From Prunus persica (taxonomy: Eukaryota; Streptophyta; Magnoliopsida; Rosales; Rosaceae): DNA of 64,000 bases. Of the stretch, positions 23,671 through 34,473 are shown piece by piece. The notes under the pieces are model-generated. The model saw only the letters and a list, made by a program, of their open reading frames with translations. It searched no databases and had not been told where the DNA came from. Positions within the stretch are counted from its first letter, which is position 1. The number at the start of each line of letters is the position of its first letter. The translations under genes and the position numbers were made by a program. Where the stretch lies: assembly GCF_000346465.2 (NCBI RefSeq), contig NC_034013.1:13067373-13131372 (forward strand), given 5' to 3'.

Positions 23671-25883
23671 ATGGTTATCGGGTCTGAGCCGGGTGGCGGG
23701 AGCTCAGATTCCTCAGGCGGATGGAGCGTGGCTCGTGGGTTAGTGGTGAAGACGCTGGTACTGATAGGTGGAGCTCTTGTGCTGAAGCGGCTTACAAAGT
23801 CCACCACCCGCTGGGACCATGCCCGCCTTGTTTCTCGTTCTATTTCCGGCGAGAAGTTCTCCAAAGACCAAGCAGCTAGAGATCCTGACCATTACTTCAA
23901 CATCAGGTTGGTCCAAAAATCCAGTTTTTAAACTACCCAATTGTGCCAATTTGGTCCTTCATTTCTTGTTCAATTCAATTCAGTTCAATTGGGTTTTGGT
24001 TTGAGTTGTTTGTAGTTCATTATTGAATAATATTTTGGCATCTGTTGCAGGATGGTTACTTGCCCAGCAGCTGAAATGGTGGATGGTTCTAAGGTCTTGT
24101 ATTTTGAACAAGTAAGCATAGTTCTACACCAAAGCCAGTAACTTTTTTCTTTGCTGTAGACTTTATTATTTGTGGCAAATCTAAGCTTAAATATGTGTGT
24201 TTTGTTAGGCTTTCTGGAGGACTCCTCAGAAGCCCTTTCGCCAGGTATGTTGTTGCCTTCAATTCTTACCTAACTTGCCTGGTATTTTTTTTTTCTCTTT
24301 AGTGATTCTTAGTGCTACCTGTTTGCAGAGATTTTATATGGTGAAGCCTTGCTCCAAAGAGTTGAAATGTGATGTTGAGGTGAGCTTTTTAATCTCGTTT
24401 GCAGTTTAATTTGAAGAGCATGTTGTTAATGATCTTGTAATGTATTATGTGTAATTTGAACTTCTCTTCTTTCATTAAAAGACTAAAATTCCACCCCTCC
24501 CAACCCTTTTTGGAGAGCGTACATTTACGATGTCTATCTTAGATTTATTCATTAAGTAAATCATTACTAGAGCTCTTTTACTTCATACACACTAGCATGG
24601 GACTAGAATGTGAGATGTATCTTGGGATTCAGTAACTTTCTAATATTTTGAACTTCTCATTAATGAGCAGCTAAGCTCATATGCAATTAGAGATGCGGAG
24701 GAGTACAAGAATTTCTGTGATCGCTCAAAGGACCAGCGCCCCTTGCCTGAAGAAGTTATCGGGGTTAGTTTTTAGTCTCATAATCACATTAAACTCACGA
24801 TCTTAGTTTGTCAATGCATACTTTTAGGTTCTCTGGTATCAGACATATTATGTATTATTGTGGCTTACAAATGCAGTTTAAAGTTCAGGTGTAGAAAATA
24901 TTAAGATGAGTTTATAGCTGATTTTCAACTGGCTAGCATCAACCGGATAGAAGTTATTGCATCAAACCTTTCAGAGAAAGGATGTTACTTCAAAATTTAA
25001 TCTAAGATGGACTTGTTGAAAACTTCAGAATTTCACAAGGCTGAATTGTTTTTAAATGCTATAATTTGGGAAATGTAATTAGTACCATGGGACCCTTGAT
25101 CTTATTTTTTTTCTGTGCTAACCTTGCCTATGAGGTCTGAGGCCCACTCTTGTGAGTAAGAACTTAAAATCATATTTATGCTTTGGAGTTGTTCTTTTTC
25201 CCGGGCATCAGATTCTCTGATTTTTAAGCATTTACATTTACAGACATAATTTCAAGTATTTATTCAAATTTAATCTGTCTGCAGGATATTGCAGAGCATT
25301 TGACAACAATACATCTGAGACGTTGTGAGCGTGGGAAACGCTGCTTATATGAAGGTTCAACTGCGCCTGGCAGTTTCCCTAATCTATGGGTAATTGTTTG
25401 TTACTCTATCTTTTTTATTTCCCCTCAAATGTGAGCTGATCACATGAAGACCTTATTTTGCACCAATGGATAAGAGTTGGGTTACTTGAAACTGCAATGA
25501 ATCAAATTACTACTATTAAGTGATATCATTTTTCCCCTTTATAACAGAATGGAGCAGCGTACTGTACTTCGGAACTTTCAATTCTTAAAAATAATGAGAT
25601 ACATGCCTGGGATAGGGGATATGATGGCGATGGAAATCAAGTCAGTTTTTCTACTCTTACTCAATCACTCTAATCACCTTATTGGATGTTTTAATGTTGT
25701 AGTTTTCCCAGGAATAAATCAAACTTCTTTGTATTGTTACAGGTTTGGGGACCAAAGGAAGGTCCATACGAGTTCAAGCCTGCACCTGCCTCTAGTACCA
25801 ATGACATGTTTTCTTCTTTAAATTTTCCTATTCAGCAGTCTTTGGAGAAAAGAATAGAGGGTTCATTTGTATTGCAAGAATAA
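23671..25883 (+). CDS. CRL: Chromophore lyase CRL (CRUMPLED LEAF), plastid outer envelope
   Basis: Eight exons, join(23671..23906,24051..24111,24209..24244,24329..24379,24671..24763,25285..25389,25548..25640,25743..25883), give 271 aa; every junction is GT-AG with matching phase. A single membrane segment (GLVVKTLVLIGGALVL) lies near residues 23-38. A CpcT/CpeT-type domain follows, with DHYFNIRMVTCPAAEM, YFEQAFWRTPQKPFRQRFYMVKPC and the region ERGKRCLYEGSTAPGSFPN. In Arabidopsis CRL (At5g51020) sits in the plastid outer envelope and is needed for plastid division and leaf development; its lyase activity is inferred from cyanobacterial homologues. It is convergent with the rubredoxin gene, its neighbour in Arabidopsis too. 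Confidence 0.93.
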
Positions 25884-26343
25884 TCATGTTACATATTACC
25901 ATCCTATGTAAATGTTCAAATTTTTTTGGTATCTCAAGTCTATTTATTTGTCTTTCCTGTCAGTTATCCTATTTTTCTCACTGGTCTTGTCTTCTTTAAT
26001 ATGCTACTTTATGTTACAAGCAAAATTTAGTATCTTCCACTCTGCCGAGTGTATGAAAGGTTGGTGTAGTACATGGAAAGTTGCCAACATGCTCAGGAAT
26101 GCATCCCTAACCATTGGAAGTGAGATTGTTTTTATTTGAAGTGAATTCTTACTGCAATGGTATATCTTTATCCTTATTATGCATTGAATTGTAGGTGTGA
26201 TCAAAGCAAATTGAAGAGAAAGATATGGTTCTATGTATCAAATGAAATTATACAAATGATTGTGCCCAATCCATTTGATGTTACAGTAGCAGCTACTATG
26301 AAACTATCTATCCCTGAAAGCCTAGCAGCTACTATGAAACTAT
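25884..26343. other. Convergent intergenic region
   Basis: Between the 3' ends of CRL and the rubredoxin gene. It must hold both 3' UTRs. A 36-bp tandem duplication reaches into it (26288-26359). Confidence 0.5.
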
Positions 26344-26359
26344 CTAGCCCTGAAAGCCG
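26288..26359. repeat. 36-bp tandem duplication spanning the rubredoxin stop codon
   Basis: Two near-identical 36-bp units, 26288-26323 and 26324-26359, share AGCAGCTACTATGAAACTAT and differ at two bases. The second unit contains the last codons and TAG stop of the minus-strand rubredoxin gene, so the first unit is a copy lying in its 3' UTR. Confidence 0.9.
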
Positions 26360-27201
26360 ATGTTAATGTAGAAGTATAATCCAACAAGTGCCACAACTCC
26401 CACTACAATAGCAATAGGCAGTGCCTTCCTGTTCCAGGTTAAGCAGAGCATGTAAGTGTCCAATTCGTCACAAGGAAGAAATATATTTGAGTTCATACTG
26501 AAAGGAATATCAAGGCTTACCCAATTGCTTCTTCTCTCTGCAACTCCGCCTTTCGTTGCTTTCGGACATCTTTGCTGTTTGCATCTTTGGTCACCGGAGG
26601 CTGGTATACCCTAAACCTCCGTTTGGGAGCACCACAGACTGCAAGCCACAGATTTCCATCATGATAAAGTTACATGGGTTGTTTGTTGGTGTCTTACTTG
26701 ATAAACTCCTCAAACCAAACAAATTTGTACATAAAGGGGCTTAAAGGCTGTAAATTTGATGGTGAAATGGATGCCATATGTAAGACGAAGTAAATTACCA
26801 GGGCAGAAATACTTGTCAGGCAACTTCTCAAAAGGAGTTCTGTCATTGTATATATACCTGCATCAATACAACAAGAACCCAATTCAAATAACGTTTTATA
26901 TAACCAAAACAACAAAAACAAAGCAAGGAAGGAGTTATATATGGTACCCGCAATCGCGACAAATATAGGCTTGCTTGGAGGCAACACGCATGGAGAACTT
27001 GGGTGCGGCAGAAGAAGCAAGAGACTTTTGCTGTTGCTTAGGAGAAAGCAGCAATAGGCTATGTGATGAGGAGAAGAAGGAGGACTTTAGAGCAAAACGA
27101 TCCCACGGCCGCCGTAGGCCGACATTGCCCTTCGGAGCTGCTAATGGAGATGGCGGTGCTAGATGGCTTCTTGTTGAGGGTGCCTGCAATTGCAGGGCCA
27201 T
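26344..27201 (-). CDS. Membrane-anchored rubredoxin, chloroplast
   Basis: Four exons, complement(join(26344..26428,26521..26638,26799..26857,26948..27201)), give 171 aa. The N-terminal 70 residues are rich in S, P and A like a chloroplast transit peptide. The iron site is formed by two CxxC motifs, CRDCG and CPVCG, about 20 residues apart, with the rubredoxin spacing. A charged linker follows (KDVRKQRKAELQREE), then one membrane helix (ALPIAIVVGVVALVGLYFYI) and a very short end. This is the plant thylakoid rubredoxin-like family; the counterpart by memory is At5g51010. The role is presumed electron transfer in photosystem assembly or protection. Exon 2 is only 59 bp, and the GG|G split of the first CxxC region is conserved by phase. 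Confidence 0.9.
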
Positions 27202-27813
27202 CTTCTACTTAGGATAGTACTGTGGGAGTGTAGCAGTGTAGTAGGAATGAGAGGAAGATATGAAGAGATAAGAGAGTGGTGGGGAGAAAAAGATGAATTG
27301 GAAGTATGCGAGTCTCCCATTGGGTGTCGCGTGGCATCCATAATCCCCACAAACCAACAAACACCAGCAACCTCCCGAGTCTTCCTTTTTTTGGTTTTTT
27401 ATTATATATTTTTATTTTTATGTGAACATCCCTTTCTAATTTTCATGCTCCGCCAACATGACTGAAATTACCATTTTGCCCCTAAAACGAACCAAACCCC
27501 ATAAGAGAGTCCCAACCTTGCTCTTTGTGGGACCGTCCTTTTCTAATTGCTAGCTGCAGGTTGAGTAGTTAATTGAATTGAAACAAGAGTTCTGGGTTCA
27601 TAAGTCACTTCAGATATTAAACGATGGAACAATCACCATCATGGCTTTCAATGACATTGTATCAATCCCAAGTCAAAGTACAAAAGAAGAATTTGTAATC
27701 TGATAAATTTTCACAAATTTTTACACGGTGATGACGATTAGTATCTCAACTACAACGAACAAAGCTACTACTGTAAAATTCGGAGGCTGCAGAGGCGGCA
27801 AAAGTCATAGCTG
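27202..27813. other. Intergenic region, nothing recognised
   Basis: Promoter of the rubredoxin gene followed by the 3' flank of IRX10-L. I see no further feature. Confidence 0.5.
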
Positions 27814-30231
27814 CTACCAAGGTTTCAGGTCACCCACTGGCCCTGCAGTCCAGTTTAGGATCTTTTCACCTGGCTTAAAGTAAACACCGGGGCCATGCGG
27901 CAATTTACGCGCAAGCCCATTCAGAACTTGATGAAAAGCATCTCCTGCTTCGGCAGGTTGTGGGAACAACATTGCTTGCTTCATTGAAGGATTGGCAAGC
28001 AATCGCTGCTTTCTTAATATCAGTTCTGGTGGGATTGAAGTGAGTATGGTGTCCAAGTTGGGGACATCTTCCTCAGCTACAAACACGCCAATTTCTTCCC
28101 AAGGGATCGCATCAGCAAAGGGTAGAACAATGTCATCTGCTATGATAACAGGAATGCAGCCGAAAATCACTGCTTCAACCAATCTTGGACTCCAAGGAGC
28201 CCAGCCGAGCGGACACAAACAAAAGACTGCTCGTTGCATGTCCTCATAGTATGTGGTGGGGTGCTCAGTGGAAATGTCAAAAAGAGGATTGTCTTTGAAG
28301 TTCTCCCACACTGCTGCTCGTGCACCTCTGCAAAGTTATAGAACAAAGTTGGACTCAGACATCTCCTATCTTCAGTTAAATCCATCATAGTGTTATCTAG
28401 CAAACCAAGGAACCCTAAACTCTGTCTTCCAAAGATAGCAATACGAGAAAGTTGCATTATATATTTCTGCCCTCTTTTGACTATTTTTAAACACCTATCA
28501 GAGGTTTATATCTTGTTTAATAAATGCTGTCATGTTTTAACTTCATAAAATGGCATGACTTCTCTTTTCAAATATGTTTAACGTAATCCTTTTTCACCGG
28601 CAACAACAATGGAAGGATGCTTTGGGCACCCTCGAATGCTATAAGCTTTGTAAGCATTACCTTGCATAATAACCACCTTCTGGGTCATTTCCCACATCAT
28701 AAAACAATCCACGGAAGTAAACAAAGATGGATCTAGGAGTTTTCTCAGGAATTAGGTGGGTTTGCATTTTCTGTGGAGGAGCATAAGGAGGAACCGTAAT
28801 TGAGCCCTCTTTCAAGCAAACATGATTCTGTTGCCCAAAAGTCTGAACCAAAGTTGCACGCTGGAGCAAGGGAAGAATTCCTCTTTCAATCGCCTTTTCT
28901 TCCTGCAATAACATAGGCAACCATTATGCAAAGGGGAAAAGAGATAATTGGCATGCCAGATAAAATAAATTAACATCACATAATGACAGCTCAGTACATC
29001 ATGAAGGAATGAAGATCTACAGGCTTATGAGGAACAAGCTAACAAGAGTAGGCCAATTGATTCAAATATGCATTCAGTCTGTCAGATATGACGGGGCACA
29101 AGAAGAAGCAAACCAAGCTTTTAACCTGATAATGAAAGCATGCTCCAAAATCATGAGGCACTACAAAAAAGTGATCTGCCCCTTCTGTCCGGTTCCAATA
29201 AGGCCAATTTGAAGATATCAGTTGTATCGCACTTCTCATCATCCGTGGTGACTTAAAAGGCAAAGGAAGGCCATTGGGCGTCAGGTCACAAGTAGTGTAT
29301 ACAGGAGTATAAAACCAATCAGCTTCCTCAGGATTAAGGGTTCGGACGGGGCTGGATAGGAGAAACCGATGCATATAGATCTCAGCTGCAAACATGTGGT
29401 TCAGGCATCTAGGGTCCTTCTGCAGAATCTTCTTGTTGTATTTGCTTGGAAGCTCATACACAAAAACTTTCAACCTCCCCACTGGGTCATCGTCCAAGAC
29501 ATCACCAGCACTACCTACATTGTGTGCAAACAAACCAAACTTAAGTTAATACGCTTAAACTTCTCAGTATATTCTGAATCTATACACAGTCTACAGACTT
29601 CTCAAGGAAAACTCCAACAAATGCAAAAGGATAAAAAAAAAACAAAAAAAAAACATAATTCTTGGAGTTCATAAGCACGGACACAATGGCATTATGTCTT
29701 TGTTACCCTTCTGGGAGCTACAACTCCAGTTAAATAAACCAGCATTACAACATATAACTTCAACTATTAGAGGATCAAAATCAAAGCCTTCATAGCTAAC
29801 TTGAAAAACAGCAAGCATCACACTAAAATTTTGAGACCGGGATTAATTCCCAGACTAACCTGTTTATTGTCAAATCAAAGTAAGAACAATAAGAGCTAAA
29901 TCAGCACCCGCCAAGGCATAGAAACAGTTAAACACTAATTTTAGATAACAGATCCCTAAAATATCAAAACCTACAAACATTCCAAAGCACCCCATCAATC
30001 AAAACCCAAACTTTCAAGTGATCAGAACTGATATGGCAGTAAAGGACAGCAAAATGAAACTTGAAATAACAAAATGGCAAACCCCAAAAGAATTAAATCA
30101 TGTAAATCGACAAAGATGAAGTCTTTCTCCGTACCTGAAATTCTCTCAGTGCGGGCCTGCTCCCCTGAGCCAATCCCCAACAGAAAGGCAGCACAAAGAA
30201 GCACAGCAAAACCCAACTTCCAAATTCTCAT
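27814..30231 (-). CDS. IRX10L: Glucuronoxylan beta-1,4-xylosyltransferase IRX10-L / GUT1 (GT47)
   Basis: Four exons, complement(join(27814..28327,28661..28902,29126..29514,30135..30231)), give 413 aa. A signal-anchor (FAVLLCAAFLLGIG) is at the N-terminus. The exostosin GT47 domain follows, with LKVFVYELPSKYNKKIL, ADWFYTPVYTTCDLTPNG, HFFVVPHDFGACFHYQ, SIFVYFRGLFYDVGNDPEGG, CLCPLGWAPWSPRLVEAV and the end NWTAGPVGDLKPW. The family elongates the xylan backbone in the Golgi from UDP-xylose, with IRX9 and IRX14. The start at ATG 30231 is the only ATG in frame near the signal sequence. The synteny partner by memory is At5g61840, directly beside LEAFY in Arabidopsis. Here the retrotransposon and a Sec14 gene lie between them. 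Confidence 0.95.
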
Positions 30232-30671
30232 CTTTCTGCCCAATCCTTTTGCTTCCTCAGCTAAAAAATCAGTAACCCAACAAAAACAGAAGGGTGGTGG
30301 AGGATATATGAGCCAGAGGAAACAGATGGGTTCTTCAGAAATCTGAAGAAGATTATAGTTGGGACGTCAAAAGCAGAATCGGTGGAAAGATTCCTTCAAA
30401 TTTGTTGGGCTTTTTTCTTAGTCTAGTCTCTGGCTTCAGCAGCAGCAGAGCTGGAAATGAAAAAGTAAATTTGGTCTGAAGAAACAAGGAAACCAAGACG
30501 TACGCGGATCTCTGGGCTGTTGTTTTTGTATTTTATTCAGCCTCCATGCTGGTCTGGTGGCAAATCCATCTCAGTCCCCGACACCGAAGACCAACCCTCA
30601 ACCTGCTCTTTTCTGATTAGGAATACCAAATATTTCTACTTTGGTTAATAATAAAAAAATTTGAGTGGTTT
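30232..30671. other. IRX10-L promoter side, left flank of retrotransposon
   Basis: Upstream of IRX10-L. The 5-bp target site GGTTT (30667-30671) of the retrotransposon ends the stretch, so the element inserted about 440 bp upstream of the IRX10-L start codon. Confidence 0.6.
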
Positions 30672-30870
30672 TGTTGTAAATATATTAGGTGGAGCCCACT
30701 TGAAGCTTCCTCGAAGCTTCCTCCAAGTGGAAGTTTAGTCCAATTATTTGCCTACAAAAGGGTTCACACCCTTTCATTGTAAATACACAGAAAATATTCA
30801 ATGAGAAACATCAGATCTCTATGCTTGATCTATCTCAATTCCCTCTCCAATTTCTCTTTAGTTTATAACA
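30672..30870 (+). repeat. 5' LTR
   Basis: Begins TGTTGTAAATATATTAGG and ends TTTATAACA. It contains an internal direct repeat GAAGCTTCCTC/GAAGCTTCCTCC and is identical to the 3' LTR. Confidence 0.95.
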
Positions 30871-30886
30871 CGTTATCAGCACGAAT
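30871..30886 (+). other. Primer-binding-like site
   Basis: CGTTATCAGCACGA directly follows the 5' LTR. The TATCAG core matches the 3' end complement of initiator tRNA-Met used by many plant Copia elements, but the match breaks down after it, so the primer is not certain. Confidence 0.5.
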
Positions 30887-31032
30887 TTCGCTCAAACATA
30901 CCAACTGAAATCTCTGATGAAACCCGGATTCTTTCCCCTACCTTCCTCTCTCTCTTGCCATTTCTTCAGCTTTCCTTGTATGTCTCTGTGTTAGAGAAAC
31001 AGAGGGAGATAATAGAAAATTGAAGCAGAGCA

Positions 31033-31345
31033 ATAAGCCACCAAGTCTCCGACTCCCCCTACGCCCAAAAAGGCGACCTGAAGAACACAACTGATGGTGC
31101 CATGAGCTCTAGCCTCACATGGACCACAGACGTCACCAAAGAGCACGAATCAGAGAAGCTGTGCATCGACGACATGCTCCAAAAATACTGCGGGCAGTTT
31201 GGCCCGTGGCAAATGAGGCACTTTGTGCTGACCAGCTTGGCTTGGGCTCTGGAGGCCTTCCACACCATGGTCATGATTTTTGCGGACCGTGAACTGGATT
31301 GGAGGTGCTTGGGGGGGAGCATCTGGCTCTGGCTGCGATGAAGAT
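31033..31345 (+). pseudogene. Captured fragment of an organic cation/carnitine transporter (OCT4-like)
   Basis: The translation runs VSDSPYAQKGDLKN and then, from the ATG at 31102, LCIDDMLQKYCGQFGPWQ and HFVLTSLAWALEAFHTM VMIFADRE-DWRC. That is the N-terminal part, including the first membrane segment, of plant organic cation/carnitine transporters of the OCT4 type. After this the frame breaks at a run of seven G (31311-31317) and resumes in another frame as SGCDEDV. The rest of the transporter is absent. The fragment is sense to the LTRs. Confidence 0.75.
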
Positions 31346-31520
31346 GTGAAGATCTTTGTGGGCGTTGTCTCACTGGTGCTCTGCAACTCCCTCCTCTGCT
31401 ACTCCATTGAAGACGACCTCACTTGCCTTGAGGGGGTCAAGACCTCACTCACAGACCCACAAGGGAGGCTGAGCTAATGGGACTTGGGCAACAGGTCGGT
31501 AGCCTCCATCTGCAAATGGG
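31346..31520 (+). pseudogene. Captured fragment of a BIR2-like LRR receptor kinase N-terminus
   Basis: In frame with the last transporter residues, the sequence becomes FVGVVSLVLCNSLLCYS, like a signal peptide. It continues IEDDLTCLEGVKTSLTDPQ, then G-RLS-stop-WDLGNRSV-SICKW, matching the N-terminal cap (EDDV-CLEGVKNSL-DP-G-LSSWNF-NSSVGFIC) of BIR2-type LRR receptor-like kinases. A TAA at 31475 interrupts it. The LRR and kinase parts are missing. Confidence 0.6.
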
Positions 31521-32677
31521 ACTCTTCCCCCAACCGGGAGCTCATCCACCAAGCCATCGAGGCCTTCACATCTCTATGCGCCTCCATGGTTCTTCTCCTG
31601 CAGATCTGTTCTGGAAGGATTGTTTTCTCTTACTTTGTCTCGGATTGGCGTAGGTCTTATCGAGATCTACGTTTTCATGATGATTTGAGGCTGTGAAGAT
31701 GTTTTGAGCTTCTGGTTCATAACTGGTCATCCCAGGCTTTTCGTTGTTGAAAAACACAGCAAACCCACCTTGCTTTCTATTACTTTATTATTTCTCTACA
31801 GTATTTAATAAGCTAATTGGTGCAGGAATAGTGGTAGCAGTGGAAAAGGAGGGGCATGTTTTCAAACCTGGAAAGCTACTTTGGTTTAAAATATTATTAG
31901 AATAAGAAAGTAATTGGCTTGGGGACAGGATAAAGGCAACTGATTTAAAAGCCTGGAGCATGCGTGATATTCCACTAATCACTTTCCCTACTTTTCTTAT
32001 TATATATTAATATAAGAACGTATCCTCCCCATCGTCCAGATTGAAGCGGCTGAGAACGACCCGGACAGCTGTAAGGCACTAGCAGTGAATCAGGTATATT
32101 TGAAGTATCTAATGTTAATGAATTGATTGGTAATGTCACTAGCCACAGCCACTCACCATTTGCCTTAATATTTTATTTATGAATTGATTGGTAATGTCAC
32201 TAAGACATATTTGAAGTATCTAATATTAATTATTATCACATAAGCACGAGACAGACAGAGAGATTACTTTAATTATATATGTCTAGTCTCTTCTAGCAGA
32301 AAAACTTCAGCAATAATGCAATGAAAAGTTATTTCTCTTGTCATTGTGCTATTGGCGAAAATAGCATTGTACGAAAATCTCTTGCTTAATATAAAGTGAA
32401 TTGAAATCAATATATGCGGTTAGTATAGGATGAGTTTCATATATTATTCATTTCCATTTTTAATTCATAATATATATATGTTCGTTTTGATGACGGATTT
32501 TATTTACCTTGGAGTGGTAATGTACAGCACGAGAAGCTCTCAGGTTTATTACCCATACAACCCTATTTATTTAAAGTATGGTGCGGGTTTATCGTCCATA
32601 CCAATAATTTATTTACCAGCAATTTATTTTATGGATTAAATGTGCTGTATGATGAGTTTTTACAGTAAGCAGATCAG

Positions 32678-33210
32678 GACCAGAAGTTCCTTGATCCTCA
32701 TCAATACATTTACATCAGGACTTGAAGATCCTTGATGATGATATTAATATGAGAGCTGGCAGTCTCTCCGGTACTGTATTTGTAAACATGTGATTGGACT
32801 TAAAGGTCCTTGATCCCTGACATGTAAATAAGGACCTAGAGTTCCTTAATGATGTAACAGTACCGTATTGGTTCATGGTGCCGTACACATGGATGATAAC
32901 TGTACTGGCAGATGAATAGATACGTATTCATGACTTGATGAATAGTAATATTCACATGAATAGTGACGTATACATAAATATTAACCATTTTGGGGAAACC
33001 GTCACTATATTCAAAAGGGAACCTGCAGTTCCTTAAACTCATGGATAAGCACTTAAATGAGATGCCAGAAGTTCCTCAAAATATGGACAATTATGTAAGG
33101 GCTTGAAGTCCAGAAATATGTACAGAAAATTGTAAAAATGTCCATACCATGAGAATATGTGATTTTGGCCTGAAGTTCAAAATCTAACAGTGTTGAGAAC
33201 CTAAAGTTCC
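32678..33210 (+). repeat. Series of short imperfect palindromes in the retrotransposon
   Basis: Short palindrome-like words with a GGA...TCC frame recur: GGACCAGAAGTTCC (32678), GGACTTGAAGATCC (32718), GGACTTAAAGGTCC (32796), GGACCTAGAGTTCC (32832), GGAACCTGCAGTTCC (33018), GGGCTTGAAGTCC (33099) and GAACCTAAAGTTCC (33197). Four of the first gaps are followed by TTGAT or TTAAT. The stretch has no ORF. Related words recur at 35200-35400. Confidence 0.65.
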
Positions 33211-33810
33211 AACAGTTAAATGGACAACCCTTGAGGTATTATTGCAAATGGTGGTACGCCACATATTTCTTTGGCATAAGAAAATGATGAATTTAATAAA
33301 GTTCGATTATGTTATAATCGACACCTCAAGGAAGAAATATATTTTGTGAATTCCGGTTGTTAAGAATACACCGTGAAATGGATAATATCAGTATAAACCT
33401 CAAATGATGAATTGAGGCTTCCCACATATTTTGTTATATCTGTGCCGGAAGCACATGGATTCAAATATATGAGAAATCCCGAACTTGAGATTGTGGGTAT
33501 ATAGTAGTTTTAACTACTATATTGTGATATTATCAATTCATATTTCATGTCCATTTGAAAAGGGCAAATAAATTCTGAGTTTGTGTTTAGCCCAGGCCAA
33601 AAGTTCCATACGTTGAAATATGAAATTTGGGAGAGGCGATGTGGTTATTTGAACCTATAAAGCACAAGGTTCCAAACCGTCATTTTGAAAAGACGTAAAA
33701 ACCACAGGTGCAAGTTTAAGAATGTGCACAATTATTATTACAGGAACATACAATAGATAGATTTTTTCCTGCAATGAAGGTGCAGGCCCTGTAAAATCTA
33801 TAAAAATACA

Positions 33811-34362
33811 TTATGTTCTAGAAGCCTCTGAAGGAAGAGGACGGCGCCTCTTAAGCTTAGCCATGAGCTTCTCGTGGTCTCCCAAAATCCTTTCATTGGA
33901 GACCTGCAGCATGTCTAGCCTTCTCAGTGTATCAACTGAGTACGAACTCACCAGTTTCAACAAGGAATTATTCTCTCCTTTAAGTTTCTCAACCTCCTGT
34001 TGAGACTCATGAAGCATTCTTTGGAGAGACGAATTTTCAGTTGTCAGCTTCTCAACCTCGTTTGCTCTAACACGCAAACGATCAGCCATGTTAGAAACAG
34101 AAGCAGCATTCTGAATGCTAAAAGCCATTGAGTCATCAATAGCCTCTTCCTCAGACCTCCCTGTTAACAGCATTTCATCCATTGGAGTAATGAAATTCCT
34201 AGCTACTATGACAGCAGTAGCATCATTCATCATCACAGAATCATTAACTGTGAGATGACGATTTTTGGATACAAAGGATGGACGCCAAACTTTGGCGTCA
34301 CTGTTTGCTGTTGGAGCATCATTTAAATTGAAATAATTTGGGCAGGAAGAAGAGGAAGCCAT
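33811..34362 (-). CDS. Antisense coiled-coil ORF of the LTR retrotransposon
   Basis: An intact 183-aa ORF runs opposite to the LTR direction. It starts MASSSSCPNYFNLNDAP, has a VWRPSFVSKNRHLTVND segment and an acidic middle (TGRSEEEAIDDSMAFSIQ). From about residue 95 to 170 it is a strong heptad coiled coil (VEKLTTENSSLQRML, VEKLKGENNSLLKLV), and it ends in a basic KLKRRRPLP tail. There is no known enzymatic domain. I recall similar proteins as predicted hypotheticals in Rosaceae retroelements, which suggests a conserved additional antisense ORF. It has its own TATA-like box upstream. Its function is unknown; a nucleic-acid-binding or regulatory role is only a guess. Confidence 0.6.
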   Translation of the reverse strand: MASSSSCPNYFNLNDAPTANSDAKVWRPSFVSKNRHLTVNDSVMMNDATAVIVARNFITPMDEMLLTGRSEEEAIDDSMAFSIQNAASVSNMADRLRVRANEVEKLTTENSSLQRMLHESQQEVEKLKGENNSLLKLVSSYSVDTLRRLDMLQVSNERILGDHEKLMAKLKRRRPLPSEASRT

Positions 34363-34465
34363 TTTTGAGAAGGTTTCGAAGAAAGTCTTAGGAAAACTAA
34401 AGTTTCAGAAAATGAAGAAATTTGAGTTGAAACGCAGTTGCTCCAATCAAGTTTTACAAAGGCCA

Positions 34466-34473
34466 TATCTATA
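34466..34473 (-). promoter_or_regulatory. TATA-like box for the antisense ORF
   Basis: TATAGATA on the minus strand lies about 105 bases before the antisense ATG. It would place a transcript start about 70-80 bases upstream of the ATG, a normal plant leader length. Confidence 0.4.
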
